NCBI GenBank assembly: GCA_964525365.1
Contig: CAZGGW010000004.1
Span: forward strand, 1 to 49,975
Reading direction: 5' to 3'
DNA length: 49,975 nucleotides
Origin: CAZGGW01 sp964525365
GTDB taxonomy: Bacteria; Bacillota_I; Bacilli_A; RF39; UBA660
Made by a program: the position numbers and the translations under genes. This document shows positions 34,314 through 42,103 of the stretch, piece by piece. Positions within the stretch are counted from its first letter, which is position 1. Each line of letters begins with the position of its first letter. The notes under the pieces were generated by a model. It saw only the letters and a program-made list of their open reading frames with translations. It did not search any database and was not told where the DNA came from.

Positions 34314-37193
34314 TTATTCTATATTTATTATTTTATTACATATAATTTGATAATCATCATATCTTTTTTCTACTTTTCCATTTACTTTAATTAACTCACC
34401 TTTTTTTATATTATAATAATTTTTAAAAATCTTTGGAAATAATATTAATGTAATTCTTCCGGTTTCATCGCTTGTATCAACAAAAGCCATATCTTCATTA
34501 TTTTTAGTTTTTATAACTTTTATATTATCAACAAGCAATATCATTTCTATTACCTTATCAAAATAAGATTTTATATCTTTAACCTTTATAACTGTTTGAT
34601 ATTTACTACACGGGTGATTTGACAAATAAAATCCCAATAAATTATATTCCTTTTCCATAAGTTCAATATCAGTGTAATCCTCGTTTTCTTCTATAACAGG
34701 TTCCAAAATCAAGTCACTCTCAACTTCTCTTTTTATTAATGCATACTCTATTATTTTATCAAGTGCATTTATATATGCTTTCTTATTAATTTCAAAGGAG
34801 TCAAAAGCACCTAATTCTATTAAATTAATTATTACCCTTTTTGTAACAGAACCTTGGTAGCATCTAATCATAAAATTATAAAAGCTTGTAAATATTCCTT
34901 TTTCTCTTTCATTTAAAATTTCTTTCGATGATACTAAACCAATATTTTTTACTATTCCAAAAGGAAATATAATTTTTCCATTTTTAAACTCATATTTTTC
35001 TTTACTTAAATTTATATCAAGTCTTCCGAAATGCGAATTAAGTAATTTGGCTTCATCAATATATTCTTTAGTTTTACTTTCCCTACCTATTACACTATTA
35101 AGCAAACTAATCATAAAATATTCGGTGTAATGTGATTTTAAATACGCCAAATAAAAAGCTACCATAGAATATCCTACTGAATGTGATTTATTAAATCCAT
35201 AATTGGAAAATTTATATATTTGATCAAATAACACTACAAGAGAATTCTTACTATATCCTCGATTTATACCGCTATTTACAAATACTTCTTTTTCTTTTTT
35301 TATAATATTTTCTTTCTTTTTACTCATTGCTCTTCTTATAACATCAGCCTGAGCATAAGTATAACCACCTATAACGGTCAATATTTGCATTATTTGTTCT
35401 TGAAATACCATTATACCATAAGTACTTTTTAATATTGGTTCTAAGCTTGGAATTAAGTATTCCACTTTTTCTTTTCCGTTTTTTCTATTAATAAAGTGAG
35501 GTATCATTTCTCTAGGACCTGGTCTATATAAAGCAATGGCATTTACAATATCATTGAAATCATTTATTTTGTATTCTCTTAAGAAAGATTTCATACCTTC
35601 ACTCTCAAATTGAAATATTCCAACCGTGTTAACTTTGTTAAATATTTCCAAAGTTTTTTTATCTTCGAATGATATTTCACTAAGATTTATACTTGTATTC
35701 TTTTCATCTTTTATTAAAGTAAGTATTTCATTTAACAATGATAAGTTTTTAAGTCCAAGGAAATCCATTTTTAACAAGCCAAATTGTTCCATATAGTCCA
35801 TCGTATAAGCAGTCGTAATGACATTGGAACTTTTATATAATGGTATTTTTTTGCATAATTGATCTTTACTCATCACTATTCCAGCTGCGTGTAAACTAGT
35901 ATGGCGTTTAAGGCCTTCCAACTTAGTACATATCTTAATTAAAGTAGAATATTCAGAATCTCTTTTAATAAAATTAACAAATTCGACATTATTTTTTAAG
36001 TTGTTAAATGTATCCTTATCCTTAACAAATTTAATAATTCTATCCACTTCATTAGTAGGTATTTCTAATATTTTTGAAACATCTCTTATTATTTGCTTTG
36101 GAAGAAGAGTTCCAAATGTAATTATATTGGCAACATGCTCAAATCCATATTTGTTTTTTACATAATTAATTATTTCATCTCTTCGAGTATCATCTATATC
36201 AACATCTATATCGGGCATACTAATTCTATCGGGATTTAAAAATCTTTCGAAAATCAAATCATATTTAAGCGGGTCAACCTCAGTTATCCCCAAACTATAA
36301 CAAACTAAACTTCCTGCGGCACTACCTCTACCAGGGCCAATTAATATTTTGTTTTTTTTAGCATACAATATAAAGTCATACACTATTAAAAAATAATCAA
36401 TATATCCCATTTTACTAATTATGTTTATTTCATAAGTAAGTCTATTTACATAGTTCACACTAACTTTACCATTTAATCTTTTGGTTAGTCCTTTTCTACA
36501 TAAACTTTTTAATAAAAATAATGAATTGTCTGTATAATTAGGTAAGTCAAAAGAATAAATCGGTAGCTCTATATCTATCAAGTTCGAAAAAGATAATGTG
36601 TTAGCTATTTCATCTACATCGATAAAATAATTGTTATCAAACTTATAATCAATATTATCACTTATTACTTTTCCATCACGAATCATGTATAAAAATTTTA
36701 AATACTCAGCATCACTATTATTAAACATTTTTATTTCCGTCATAAAAACTATATTTTCAGTTACAGTTAAAGCGTTATTTTTTTCAATTTCATTTTGATA
36801 TTTTATAAATACCAGATCAAATATCATATTAAGCGTAGAATAATCATTTAAATCACAAACACAAATCAAATTGGTAGTATCTTTAAAAAAATCTAATTTT
36901 ATATTATTTATATTTTTAGAACTAACTATTTCACATAAATTAACATATCCCTTATAATTTTTAGCATATATTAAAAAATTAATATTTTCAACTTCTATGT
37001 TTATACCAATAATAGGCTTTATATTTGATTCTTTACATCTATTATAGAATTCAGCACAAGAAAACATATTCGAGTCTGTTATTCCAAGAGCATTAATGTT
37101 ATTCTTTTTAGCATAATAAACTAAATCATCTATCTTTATTAAACTAGATAACAATTCATAATTAGTTTTAATATTTAATGGTATGTAACTCAT
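34314..37193 (-). CDS. dnaE: DNA polymerase III alpha subunit, DnaE type
   Basis: A 959-residue C-family replicative polymerase, shorter than typical DnaE (about 1,110-1,160). The three catalytic Asp residues lie in PDIDVDIDDTRRDE and an upstream GPGRGSAAGSLV motif; the beta-binding and OB-fold regions follow (RITLILFPKIF near the C-terminus). The N-terminal PHP domain has lost its metal-binding His residues (PLNIKTNYELL where LHVHSEYS is usual, and ITDSNMF), so it cannot act as a nuclease. Start chosen at ATG 37193 behind GGAG; a GTG lies two codons upstream. In low-GC Gram-positives DnaE assists PolC in priming and lagging-strand work. Confidence 0.94.
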   Translation of the reverse strand: MSYIPLNIKTNYELLSSLIKIDDLVYYAKKNNINALGITDSNMFSCAEFYNRCKESNIKPIIGINIEVENINFLIYAKNYKGYVNLCEIVSSKNINNIKLDFFKDTTNLICVCDLNDYSTLNMIFDLVFIKYQNEIEKNNALTVTENIVFMTEIKMFNNSDAEYLKFLYMIRDGKVISDNIDYKFDNNYFIDVDEIANTLSFSNLIDIELPIYSFDLPNYTDNSLFLLKSLCRKGLTKRLNGKVSVNYVNRLTYEINIISKMGYIDYFLIVYDFILYAKKNKILIGPGRGSAAGSLVCYSLGITEVDPLKYDLIFERFLNPDRISMPDIDVDIDDTRRDEIINYVKNKYGFEHVANIITFGTLLPKQIIRDVSKILEIPTNEVDRIIKFVKDKDTFNNLKNNVEFVNFIKRDSEYSTLIKICTKLEGLKRHTSLHAAGIVMSKDQLCKKIPLYKSSNVITTAYTMDYMEQFGLLKMDFLGLKNLSLLNEILTLIKDEKNTSINLSEISFEDKKTLEIFNKVNTVGIFQFESEGMKSFLREYKINDFNDIVNAIALYRPGPREMIPHFINRKNGKEKVEYLIPSLEPILKSTYGIMVFQEQIMQILTVIGGYTYAQADVIRRAMSKKKENIIKKEKEVFVNSGINRGYSKNSLVVLFDQIYKFSNYGFNKSHSVGYSMVAFYLAYLKSHYTEYFMISLLNSVIGRESKTKEYIDEAKLLNSHFGRLDINLSKEKYEFKNGKIIFPFGIVKNIGLVSSKEILNEREKGIFTSFYNFMIRCYQGSVTKRVIINLIELGAFDSFEINKKAYINALDKIIEYALIKREVESDLILEPVIEENEDYTDIELMEKEYNLLGFYLSNHPCSKYQTVIKVKDIKSYFDKVIEMILLVDNIKVIKTKNNEDMAFVDTSDETGRITLILFPKIFKNYYNIKKGELIKVNGKVEKRYDDYQIICNKIINIE

Positions 37194-37231
37194 AAACACT
37201 CCATATTTACTTAATTATATCATATATTTTA

Positions 37232-37260
37232 TTGACATGGCATCAAATTTGTGATATCTT
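37232..37260 (+). promoter_or_regulatory. rpmB promoter
   Basis: Consensus TTGACA (37232-37237), 17-base spacer and TATCTT (37255-37260), about 30 bases before the rpmB start. Confidence 0.6.
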
Positions 37261-37289
37261 ATTTAAGAACAAAACGAGGAGGAATAAAG

Positions 37290-37457
37290 ATGGCAAAAAA
37301 AATATCAATTAAAAAAAATATGAGTGGAAATAATAGACCAAACTCATTAAAAGCTACTAAGAAAACTCAAAAAGTTAATTTACAAACTACAATAATCAAT
37401 GGTAAAAAAGTAAGACTTTCTACTAGCGAAATTAGAAATAATAAAAAAAATGCTTAA
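37290..37457 (+). CDS. rpmB: Ribosomal protein bL28
   Basis: A 55-residue protein starting MAKKISIKKNMSGNN; an ATG 39 bases upstream has no ribosome site, whereas GGAGG precedes this one. The family traits are the 'S/G-G-N-N-x-S/N' stretch, the basic middle TKKTQKVNLQTT and INGKKVRLSTSEIR, which corresponds to 'G-K-x-x-R-x-x-V-S-A-R-x-L-R'. It is shorter than usual (about 62) and lacks the N-terminal Cys. A perfect terminator follows. Confidence 0.82.
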   Translation: MAKKISIKKNMSGNNRPNSLKATKKTQKVNLQTTIINGKKVRLSTSEIRNNKKNA

Positions 37458-37487
37458 GCGACTATTTTGAGAAAAAATCAAATAATT

Positions 37488-37523
37488 AAAACCTTAATTC
37501 TTATTGAATTAAGGTTTTTAGTT
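37488..37523. terminator. Terminator after rpmB
   Basis: A 13-base perfect stem, AAAACCTTAATTC (37488-37500) with GAATTAAGGTTTT (37506-37518), flanked by A and T runs; it also serves the convergent gene ending at 37555. Confidence 0.85.
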
Positions 37524-37554
37524 TTATAAACCATTGCTTTTATTTGAGTGTTTT

Positions 37555-38607
37555 TTAATTATCTCCAACTAATATCCATGCGTTAGGAATTAATCTACTA
37601 ACATTTACACTGCTTGCATTCATTGGCTTATTCGCAAATTCATTATTAATTACAAGGCCAGTTGATGTACCACCATCCAAATTAGAAGCATTATAAGCAC
37701 CATATCTTTGTAATATTTTTATTACATCTGACATTGTAGCACCTGGGACTCCAGCTAAATAATCGCGGCCATCCATACATAAAAATAATACTATGCCATC
37801 TTTTCTTTGCGCTATCGAGGTTCTAGGAGCTGTTCCTCCACCGGTGCTATTTTTAATTGTAGATGCTTTACCATTAACTATTAAAAATGGTCCAAATTCT
37901 ACAGCGTCTCTTATACCAGCACTTATTGCTTCCTTAGCCGACATTCGAGAAAGAACAAGTACATCATCATTTGTAAATCCAATAACTCCACCGCCCCATT
38001 TTGATGATCGTTTGCTATTTGAAATAAGTTTCCCATTTTTTATCACGATACCACGAGGTCTTCCCCCACATCCTTTTCCGTTTGGATCATAAAATCCGCT
38101 TGCGTTTATTGCCACTAACGCTTTATTGTCCTTAGAAATATCAGTTAACATTTGTCCGTATGCTCCCATATGTTTTGCGGTTGCTAACTTGACTTTTGAT
38201 GGATCATAAATTGCAACTAAATATCCCCTAAGTTTATTTTCTCTTATAGGAATCAATTTATATAAATCATTATCATTATCCTTAGTAAGCAAGTCCTTTT
38301 CATATTTATCTTTATAAACAATATTAGTATAATCATAACTTACACGTTCTACCAATAAAGAATTTGTATCTTGCTCAGGCTCTATTAACTTATTTTCTTC
38401 TAGCGAAAGATTAATCCATTCATCACTATAAAAAATAGTTGCTAAATATTGGTGACTCATTGTCTCCATGGCACTGGTAATTAGCCAATTTCTAAAATTT
38501 TTATATGGGCCATAAAGTAAAAACAAAACAGTACTCGACCCAATTATAGCTATAAATACTACTATCCATAGAAATATCACTATTTTGTTGCGATCTTTTT
38601 TATTCTT
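37555..38607 (-). CDS. Phosphodiester glycosidase family protein (NAGPA-like), copy 2
   Basis: About 350 residues, with one N-terminal helix and the same domain plan as the gene at 22616. The shared juxtamembrane block reads YGPYKNFRNWLITSAMETMSHQ, and the catalytic motifs are NASGFYDPNGKG, RTSIAQR, FLCMDGRDY and NLDGGTSTGLV. Start chosen at GTG 38607, with AGGTGA upstream and eight bases of overlap with the preceding gene; ATG 38646 is the longer choice but has no ribosome site. It is last in a cluster of membrane-anchored proteins. Substrate unknown; a surface glycan with phosphodiester-linked sugars is a reasonable guess. Confidence 0.8.
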   Translation of the reverse strand, partial: KNKKDRNKIVIFLWIVVFIAIIGSSTVLFLLYGPYKNFRNWLITSAMETMSHQYLATIFYSDEWINLSLEENKLIEPEQDTNSLLVERVSYDYTNIVYKDKYEKDLLTKDNDNDLYKLIPIRENKLRGYLVAIYDPSKVKLATAKHMGAYGQMLTDISKDNKALVAINASGFYDPNGKGCGGRPRGIVIKNGKLISNSKRSSKWGGGVIGFTNDDVLVLSRMSAKEAISAGIRDAVEFGPFLIVNGKASTIKNSTGGGTAPRTSIAQRKDGIVLFLCMDGRDYLAGVPGATMSDVIKILQRYGAYNASNLDGGTSTGLVINNEFANKPMNASSVNVSRLIPNAWILVGDN

Positions 38608-39172
38608 CACTATTATCACCTGATTTTCCTGTGAATTGATCATCATTATTTAAATCCACATATTCATAATTTAAATCAACTAAGTTTAAACTCACTTTTT
38701 TCATATATTCATTATGTTTGTTAACAAATTCATTATAAATGATAATATCAGATACATAACTATTAATCGTAAATTCCATATTCGCAGTATACTTTCTACA
38801 TTGAGTATTGGCTTCTTCATTAGCATAAGTTTTAACACATAAATTTTTAAGCAATAAAGATACTTCATCGACTAAGCTAATATCATTGTTATAGTTGTTA
38901 ATAAAAGAATTTATATAAGTTACTTTATCATCGCTAAGAGCAAGATAAAAATCTTCACTTTTAATCTTATAAAATGTATCTCGATCATAGAAAAAATTAT
39001 CAACAGCGCTAGAAAACTCACCATAATATTCATTTATTTTAGATATATCATATTGAGAATCTACTTTTTGATAATTCATATATACAATAAACGCAACATC
39101 AAATACTACAATTATACTTAATACAATTACTGGAATAATCCAATTGTTTTTTAATTTTAAAATGTTCTTCAT
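38600..39172 (-). CDS. Hypothetical single-pass membrane protein
   Basis: A 190-residue protein (ATG 39172, five bases after AGGTGA; a GTG lies three codons upstream). One N-terminal helix (about residues 12-32) precedes an extracytoplasmic, mostly helical region with two Cys (LLKNLCVKTYA, TQCRKYT) and an acidic end. I do not recognise the family. It is translationally coupled to the glycosidase that follows. Confidence 0.6.
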   Translation of the reverse strand: MKNILKLKNNWIIPVIVLSIIVVFDVAFIVYMNYQKVDSQYDISKINEYYGEFSSAVDNFFYDRDTFYKIKSEDFYLALSDDKVTYINSFINNYNNDISLVDEVSLLLKNLCVKTYANEEANTQCRKYTANMEFTINSYVSDIIIYNEFVNKHNEYMKKVSLNLVDLNYEYVDLNNDDQFTGKSGDNSEE

Positions 39173-39252
39173 ACTACTCACCTATAATAGAATATCATTG
39201 TTTAAATCTTTACTCAACACTTAAATATAAAATTTCAAATAAATTATCGCAT

Positions 39253-39765
39253 TTAATTTAATTCATCTTTTATAAGTTCTATTGTATCAAAATATTTTGC
39301 TATTTCTCCGTTCTTAATTTTAATCAAAGTAGGAGTTTTAATCTTTAATTCGCTTGCTTTTTTAGCTTTTTTATTAGAGTTCTCACTCAAATAAGATTCA
39401 TTTATTTTTAGAGACATATCAACTTTATAAACTCTTTTATCAGTATTAGTAATCAAATATTCCAAATAAACATCTTCATAATCATTTGAAAAATTCCCAA
39501 ATGCTACATAATAAGAACTCTCAGGTCTATTAAATACACTTCCTATTAATATATTAGTATCACTTATTTCTACTTCAGTAGTTGAAGGCTCAGTATAACC
39601 TTTTTCAAATACCCCAACATTACTTAAAATCACAATCAAACCATATATTGCTCCAAAACAAATTGCAATTATAATAGCTGTTTTAATAAAACTCTTTATT
39701 TCATTTTCACTTTCTACTACTTTCTTTTCAAATTTTTTATTTATTTTTATATTCTTCTTAGACAT
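39253..39765 (-). CDS. Membrane-anchored thioredoxin-like protein lacking CxxC
   Basis: A 170-residue protein with a Lys/Glu-rich cytoplasmic start, one helix (about residues 27-49) and an exported domain. The domain ends TPTLIKIKNGEIAKYFD, matching the cis-proline and last strand of thioredoxin folds, and begins with SSYYVAFGNFSNDYED, where a thioredoxin would have its first strand and active site. No Cys occurs in the protein, so it cannot be a disulfide oxidoreductase. A binding or scaffold role is likely. Confidence 0.5.
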   Translation of the reverse strand: MSKKNIKINKKFEKKVVESENEIKSFIKTAIIIAICFGAIYGLIVILSNVGVFEKGYTEPSTTEVEISDTNILIGSVFNRPESSYYVAFGNFSNDYEDVYLEYLITNTDKRVYKVDMSLKINESYLSENSNKKAKKASELKIKTPTLIKIKNGEIAKYFDTIELIKDELN

Positions 39766-39853
39766 ACTTCCTCCATACTCAAAATTATATCACACAGTAT
39801 TTAATAGTTCAAATGATTATATGACTTTATAAGATTTTGTCTTATAACAAAAC

Positions 39854-39870
39854 AAAAGCGAATCGCTTTT
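39854..39870 (-). terminator. Terminator after the LolA-like lipoprotein gene
   Basis: AAAAGCG/CGCTTTT stem (39854-39860 with 39864-39870), followed on the minus strand by a GTTTTGTT tail. A second perfect hairpin, TTATAAGA/TCTTATAA, lies at 39827-39847. Confidence 0.5.
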
Positions 39871-39916
39871 TAGTGTTCGCCTTCATATTTTAATTATACA
39901 AAAATTTAATTTTTAT

Positions 39917-40906
39917 TTATTTTGTAATAGCAACTGGTGAAGTAGATGCAGCAATTTGAAGAAGTTCTTGATCAGATAAATTTTGACCTATTATATAGTA
40001 TTCCATACCATCATCACTCCAATTAAATGATGTATCTGTAAGTGCCCCTAATAAATTCTCATAAAGTACAAGTTCGCCAGTTGAAGAAGTAACTTCAAGT
40101 TCATTAGATACTGTTGCAGCCTCTTCTACTAATATAAATGGTTTTTCTCCAGTAAATGTAAGTATTACTCTTTGTGCTTCTTCTTTTCCAACTAATTCTT
40201 CGCTTTGGAATTTAGTTCCGCTAGGCAAATACATTGGATATATAACTGTTTCGATAGAACTAGTTGTTTCCGTTTCTTGTACTTCTTTTACATTATTTGA
40301 AAGTGCAAAATACTCACTATCATGTTTTGTTTTATAATCAATTGATGTAACTACTACAGTAATTTGATTAATATTATTTTCATTCATTACCTCTACTTTT
40401 TCAAGTTCCATTTTATTAGACAAAGTTATTTTTTGACTAACTAAATTACTATTATTTGGATAATTTACTTTACTAGTAAATATATATTTTCCATCTACTG
40501 TTTCAAATCCTCTATTACTATCATTTTCAGTATCTGCGAGTAAAGAACTTAAAATGTATGCTTGAGAACTATTATTAGGCCAATCACTTTGAAATTTAAA
40601 ACTTTTATTTAAAGCCGGCGTTATTACATATACTCCTTCTTCATTTTTTAGTATTATTTGTTCATGATCATTATCTTTATTGATCAAATTCACTTTATAA
40701 TAATCACCCTGTTTATAAGCAACCTCTAAATCATACATGTATGTTTTCTCATTACTTATTATTTCCATAGTGCCAGTCAAAGTATAATTACTAGTTGATT
40801 CCACTTTGTTTTTAAACTCCTTTAAAGTATCATCAGAAGTATGTTTCCCACAACCAGTAAGTATAAAAAGAAATGAAAGAATTAGTAGTACCAAATATTT
40901 TTTCAT
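39917..40906 (-). CDS. LolA-like lipoprotein
   Basis: A 329-residue lipoprotein with a signal peptide and lipobox LTGCGK (Cys at about residue 19). After it comes a LolA-type half-barrel pattern: YTLTGTMEI, LEVAYKQGDYYKVNLI, VITPALNKSFKF and GKYIFTSKVNY. The C-terminal third (about 220-329) resembles the domain that follows LolA-like regions in Gram-positive lipoproteins. In these bacteria the proteins probably bind lipids or surface polymers rather than shuttle lipoproteins. GGGGG lies before the ATG. Confidence 0.75.
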   Translation of the reverse strand: MKKYLVLLILSFLFILTGCGKHTSDDTLKEFKNKVESTSNYTLTGTMEIISNEKTYMYDLEVAYKQGDYYKVNLINKDNDHEQIILKNEEGVYVITPALNKSFKFQSDWPNNSSQAYILSSLLADTENDSNRGFETVDGKYIFTSKVNYPNNSNLVSQKITLSNKMELEKVEVMNENNINQITVVVTSIDYKTKHDSEYFALSNNVKEVQETETTSSIETVIYPMYLPSGTKFQSEELVGKEEAQRVILTFTGEKPFILVEEAATVSNELEVTSSTGELVLYENLLGALTDTSFNWSDDGMEYYIIGQNLSDQELLQIAASTSPVAITK

Positions 40907-41261
40907 ATTTCCCCCTTTTTTATATTTTCATTTAATTATATTTTTTTAATTATTTTATATGATTAAAAATTTCATACTTAATATATGAATTTTATTTTTA
41001 TTAACTGACATTTTAACAAAATGATTACATTAAAATGTACTTCACTTTATATTTTCCGTTATTTTGATATAATTTATAAGACACATAGTTTACCTCAAGT
41101 GTGCTTTCTAATTATAATGTATCATAGATAATTTCTATGCGACTTATTTTTCTCTATTTATACATCTGCTTGTTCTATTTACATATGTTGAAAGTTATAT
41201 TTAGGAATAATACGAATAAATATTAATAAATAAGTACAAAATATAATATAAGGAGGAAATT
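40907..41261. other. 355-base non-coding region upstream of the DUF378 gene
   Basis: AT-rich and intergenic. It holds an extended TGATATAAT -10 at 41065-41073 reading right, without a clear -35, and then about 185 bases of leader before the DUF378 start. In the leader, CATAGA and TCTATG (near 41124-41140) can pair. I see no match to a known riboswitch and no coding frame with a ribosome site. Confidence 0.4.
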
Positions 41262-41468
41262 ATGAATGCTCTTCAAAAAATAGCCTTAGCATTTACTATA
41301 ATTGGTGCTTTAAACTGGGGTATGATTGGATTATTCGATTTTAATCTAGTCACCGCAATATTCGGAGTAGATGGACTATTTACTAAACTCATATACGTTT
41401 TTGTAGGACTTGCTGGCCTTGTAAATATAGGATTACTAGTAACTCCTATCAAAATGAAAGGCGAATAA
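41262..41468 (+). CDS. DUF378 family membrane protein
   Basis: A 68-residue two-helix protein of the YuzA/DUF378 family (unknown function). The signature is the start MNALQKIALAFTIIGALNWG followed by MIGLFDFNLVTAIFG and LVGLAGLVNIGLL, here VFVGLAGLVNIGLLV. AAGGAGG precedes the ATG. Confidence 0.88.
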   Translation: MNALQKIALAFTIIGALNWGMIGLFDFNLVTAIFGVDGLFTKLIYVFVGLAGLVNIGLLVTPIKMKGE

Positions 41469-41498
41469 AAACCATAAACTTAAAAGCTTATGGTTTTT
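41468..41498. terminator. Terminator after the DUF378 gene
   Basis: AAAACCATAA (41468-41477) pairs with TTATGGTTTT (41488-41497), followed by T residues. It overlaps the end of the convergent nrdG. Confidence 0.65.
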
Positions 41499-42103
41499 TC
41501 ATGAATTCTTTTTTCATCTTCGGGTTTATAAAATTCTGGTATTCTATATTTATTAAGGGTATATTTAGGAACACAGCCTATTTCTCTTTTTATAATATCT
41601 AAATCCTCTATGGTTAATGTTGGTGCAACCGTTGTTCTAACTTCAAAATCAACTTTATATTTTCTTAATATATCAATTGTTTTTAAAACATTATCAGCAC
41701 TTACACCACAAATATCAACATATTTATCCTTAGGTGCTTTATAATCAATTGCAAAATAATTTACTACTTTTAATTTAATTATTTCTTCTATTAATTTTGG
41801 ATTTGAACCATTACTATCTAGTTTTACATAAAATCCCATATCTTTTACTTTTTTTATAAAAGTAATTAATCCATTTTGAAGAGTTGGTTCTCCACCAGTT
41901 ATTACTACTGCTTCAATTAAATCAATCTTCTTTTTTAAAAGATCTAATACTTCGGATTCGGAATATTTACTAACATTTTCTTTTATAATATCCCTATTAT
42001 GGCAATAAAAACAATCATAATTACACAAGGAAGTAAATATTACAAATGAAAGTTTATGAGGATAATCGACAAATGAATTTTTTACAATTCCTGCGATATT
42101 CAT
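41480..42103 (-). CDS. nrdG: Anaerobic ribonucleotide reductase activase
   Basis: A 207-residue radical SAM enzyme that puts the glycyl radical on NrdD. The cluster motif is LCNYDCFYCHN (CxxxCxxC), followed by the SAM-binding VVITGGEPTLQ. The sequence is of the longer Firmicute type, with DLDIIKRE... near the C-terminus. Its ATG overlaps the nrdD stop by four bases (ATGA). Confidence 0.93.
   Translation of the reverse strand: MNIAGIVKNSFVDYPHKLSFVIFTSLCNYDCFYCHNRDIIKENVSKYSESEVLDLLKKKIDLIEAVVITGGEPTLQNGLITFIKKVKDMGFYVKLDSNGSNPKLIEEIIKLKVVNYFAIDYKAPKDKYVDICGVSADNVLKTIDILRKYKVDFEVRTTVAPTLTIEDLDIIKREIGCVPKYTLNKYRIPEFYKPEDEKRIHEKTISF

Noticed and set aside
41100..41200. Known riboswitch in the DUF378 leader
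   Set aside because: No recognisable core motif of common riboswitch classes; reported only as a long leader.
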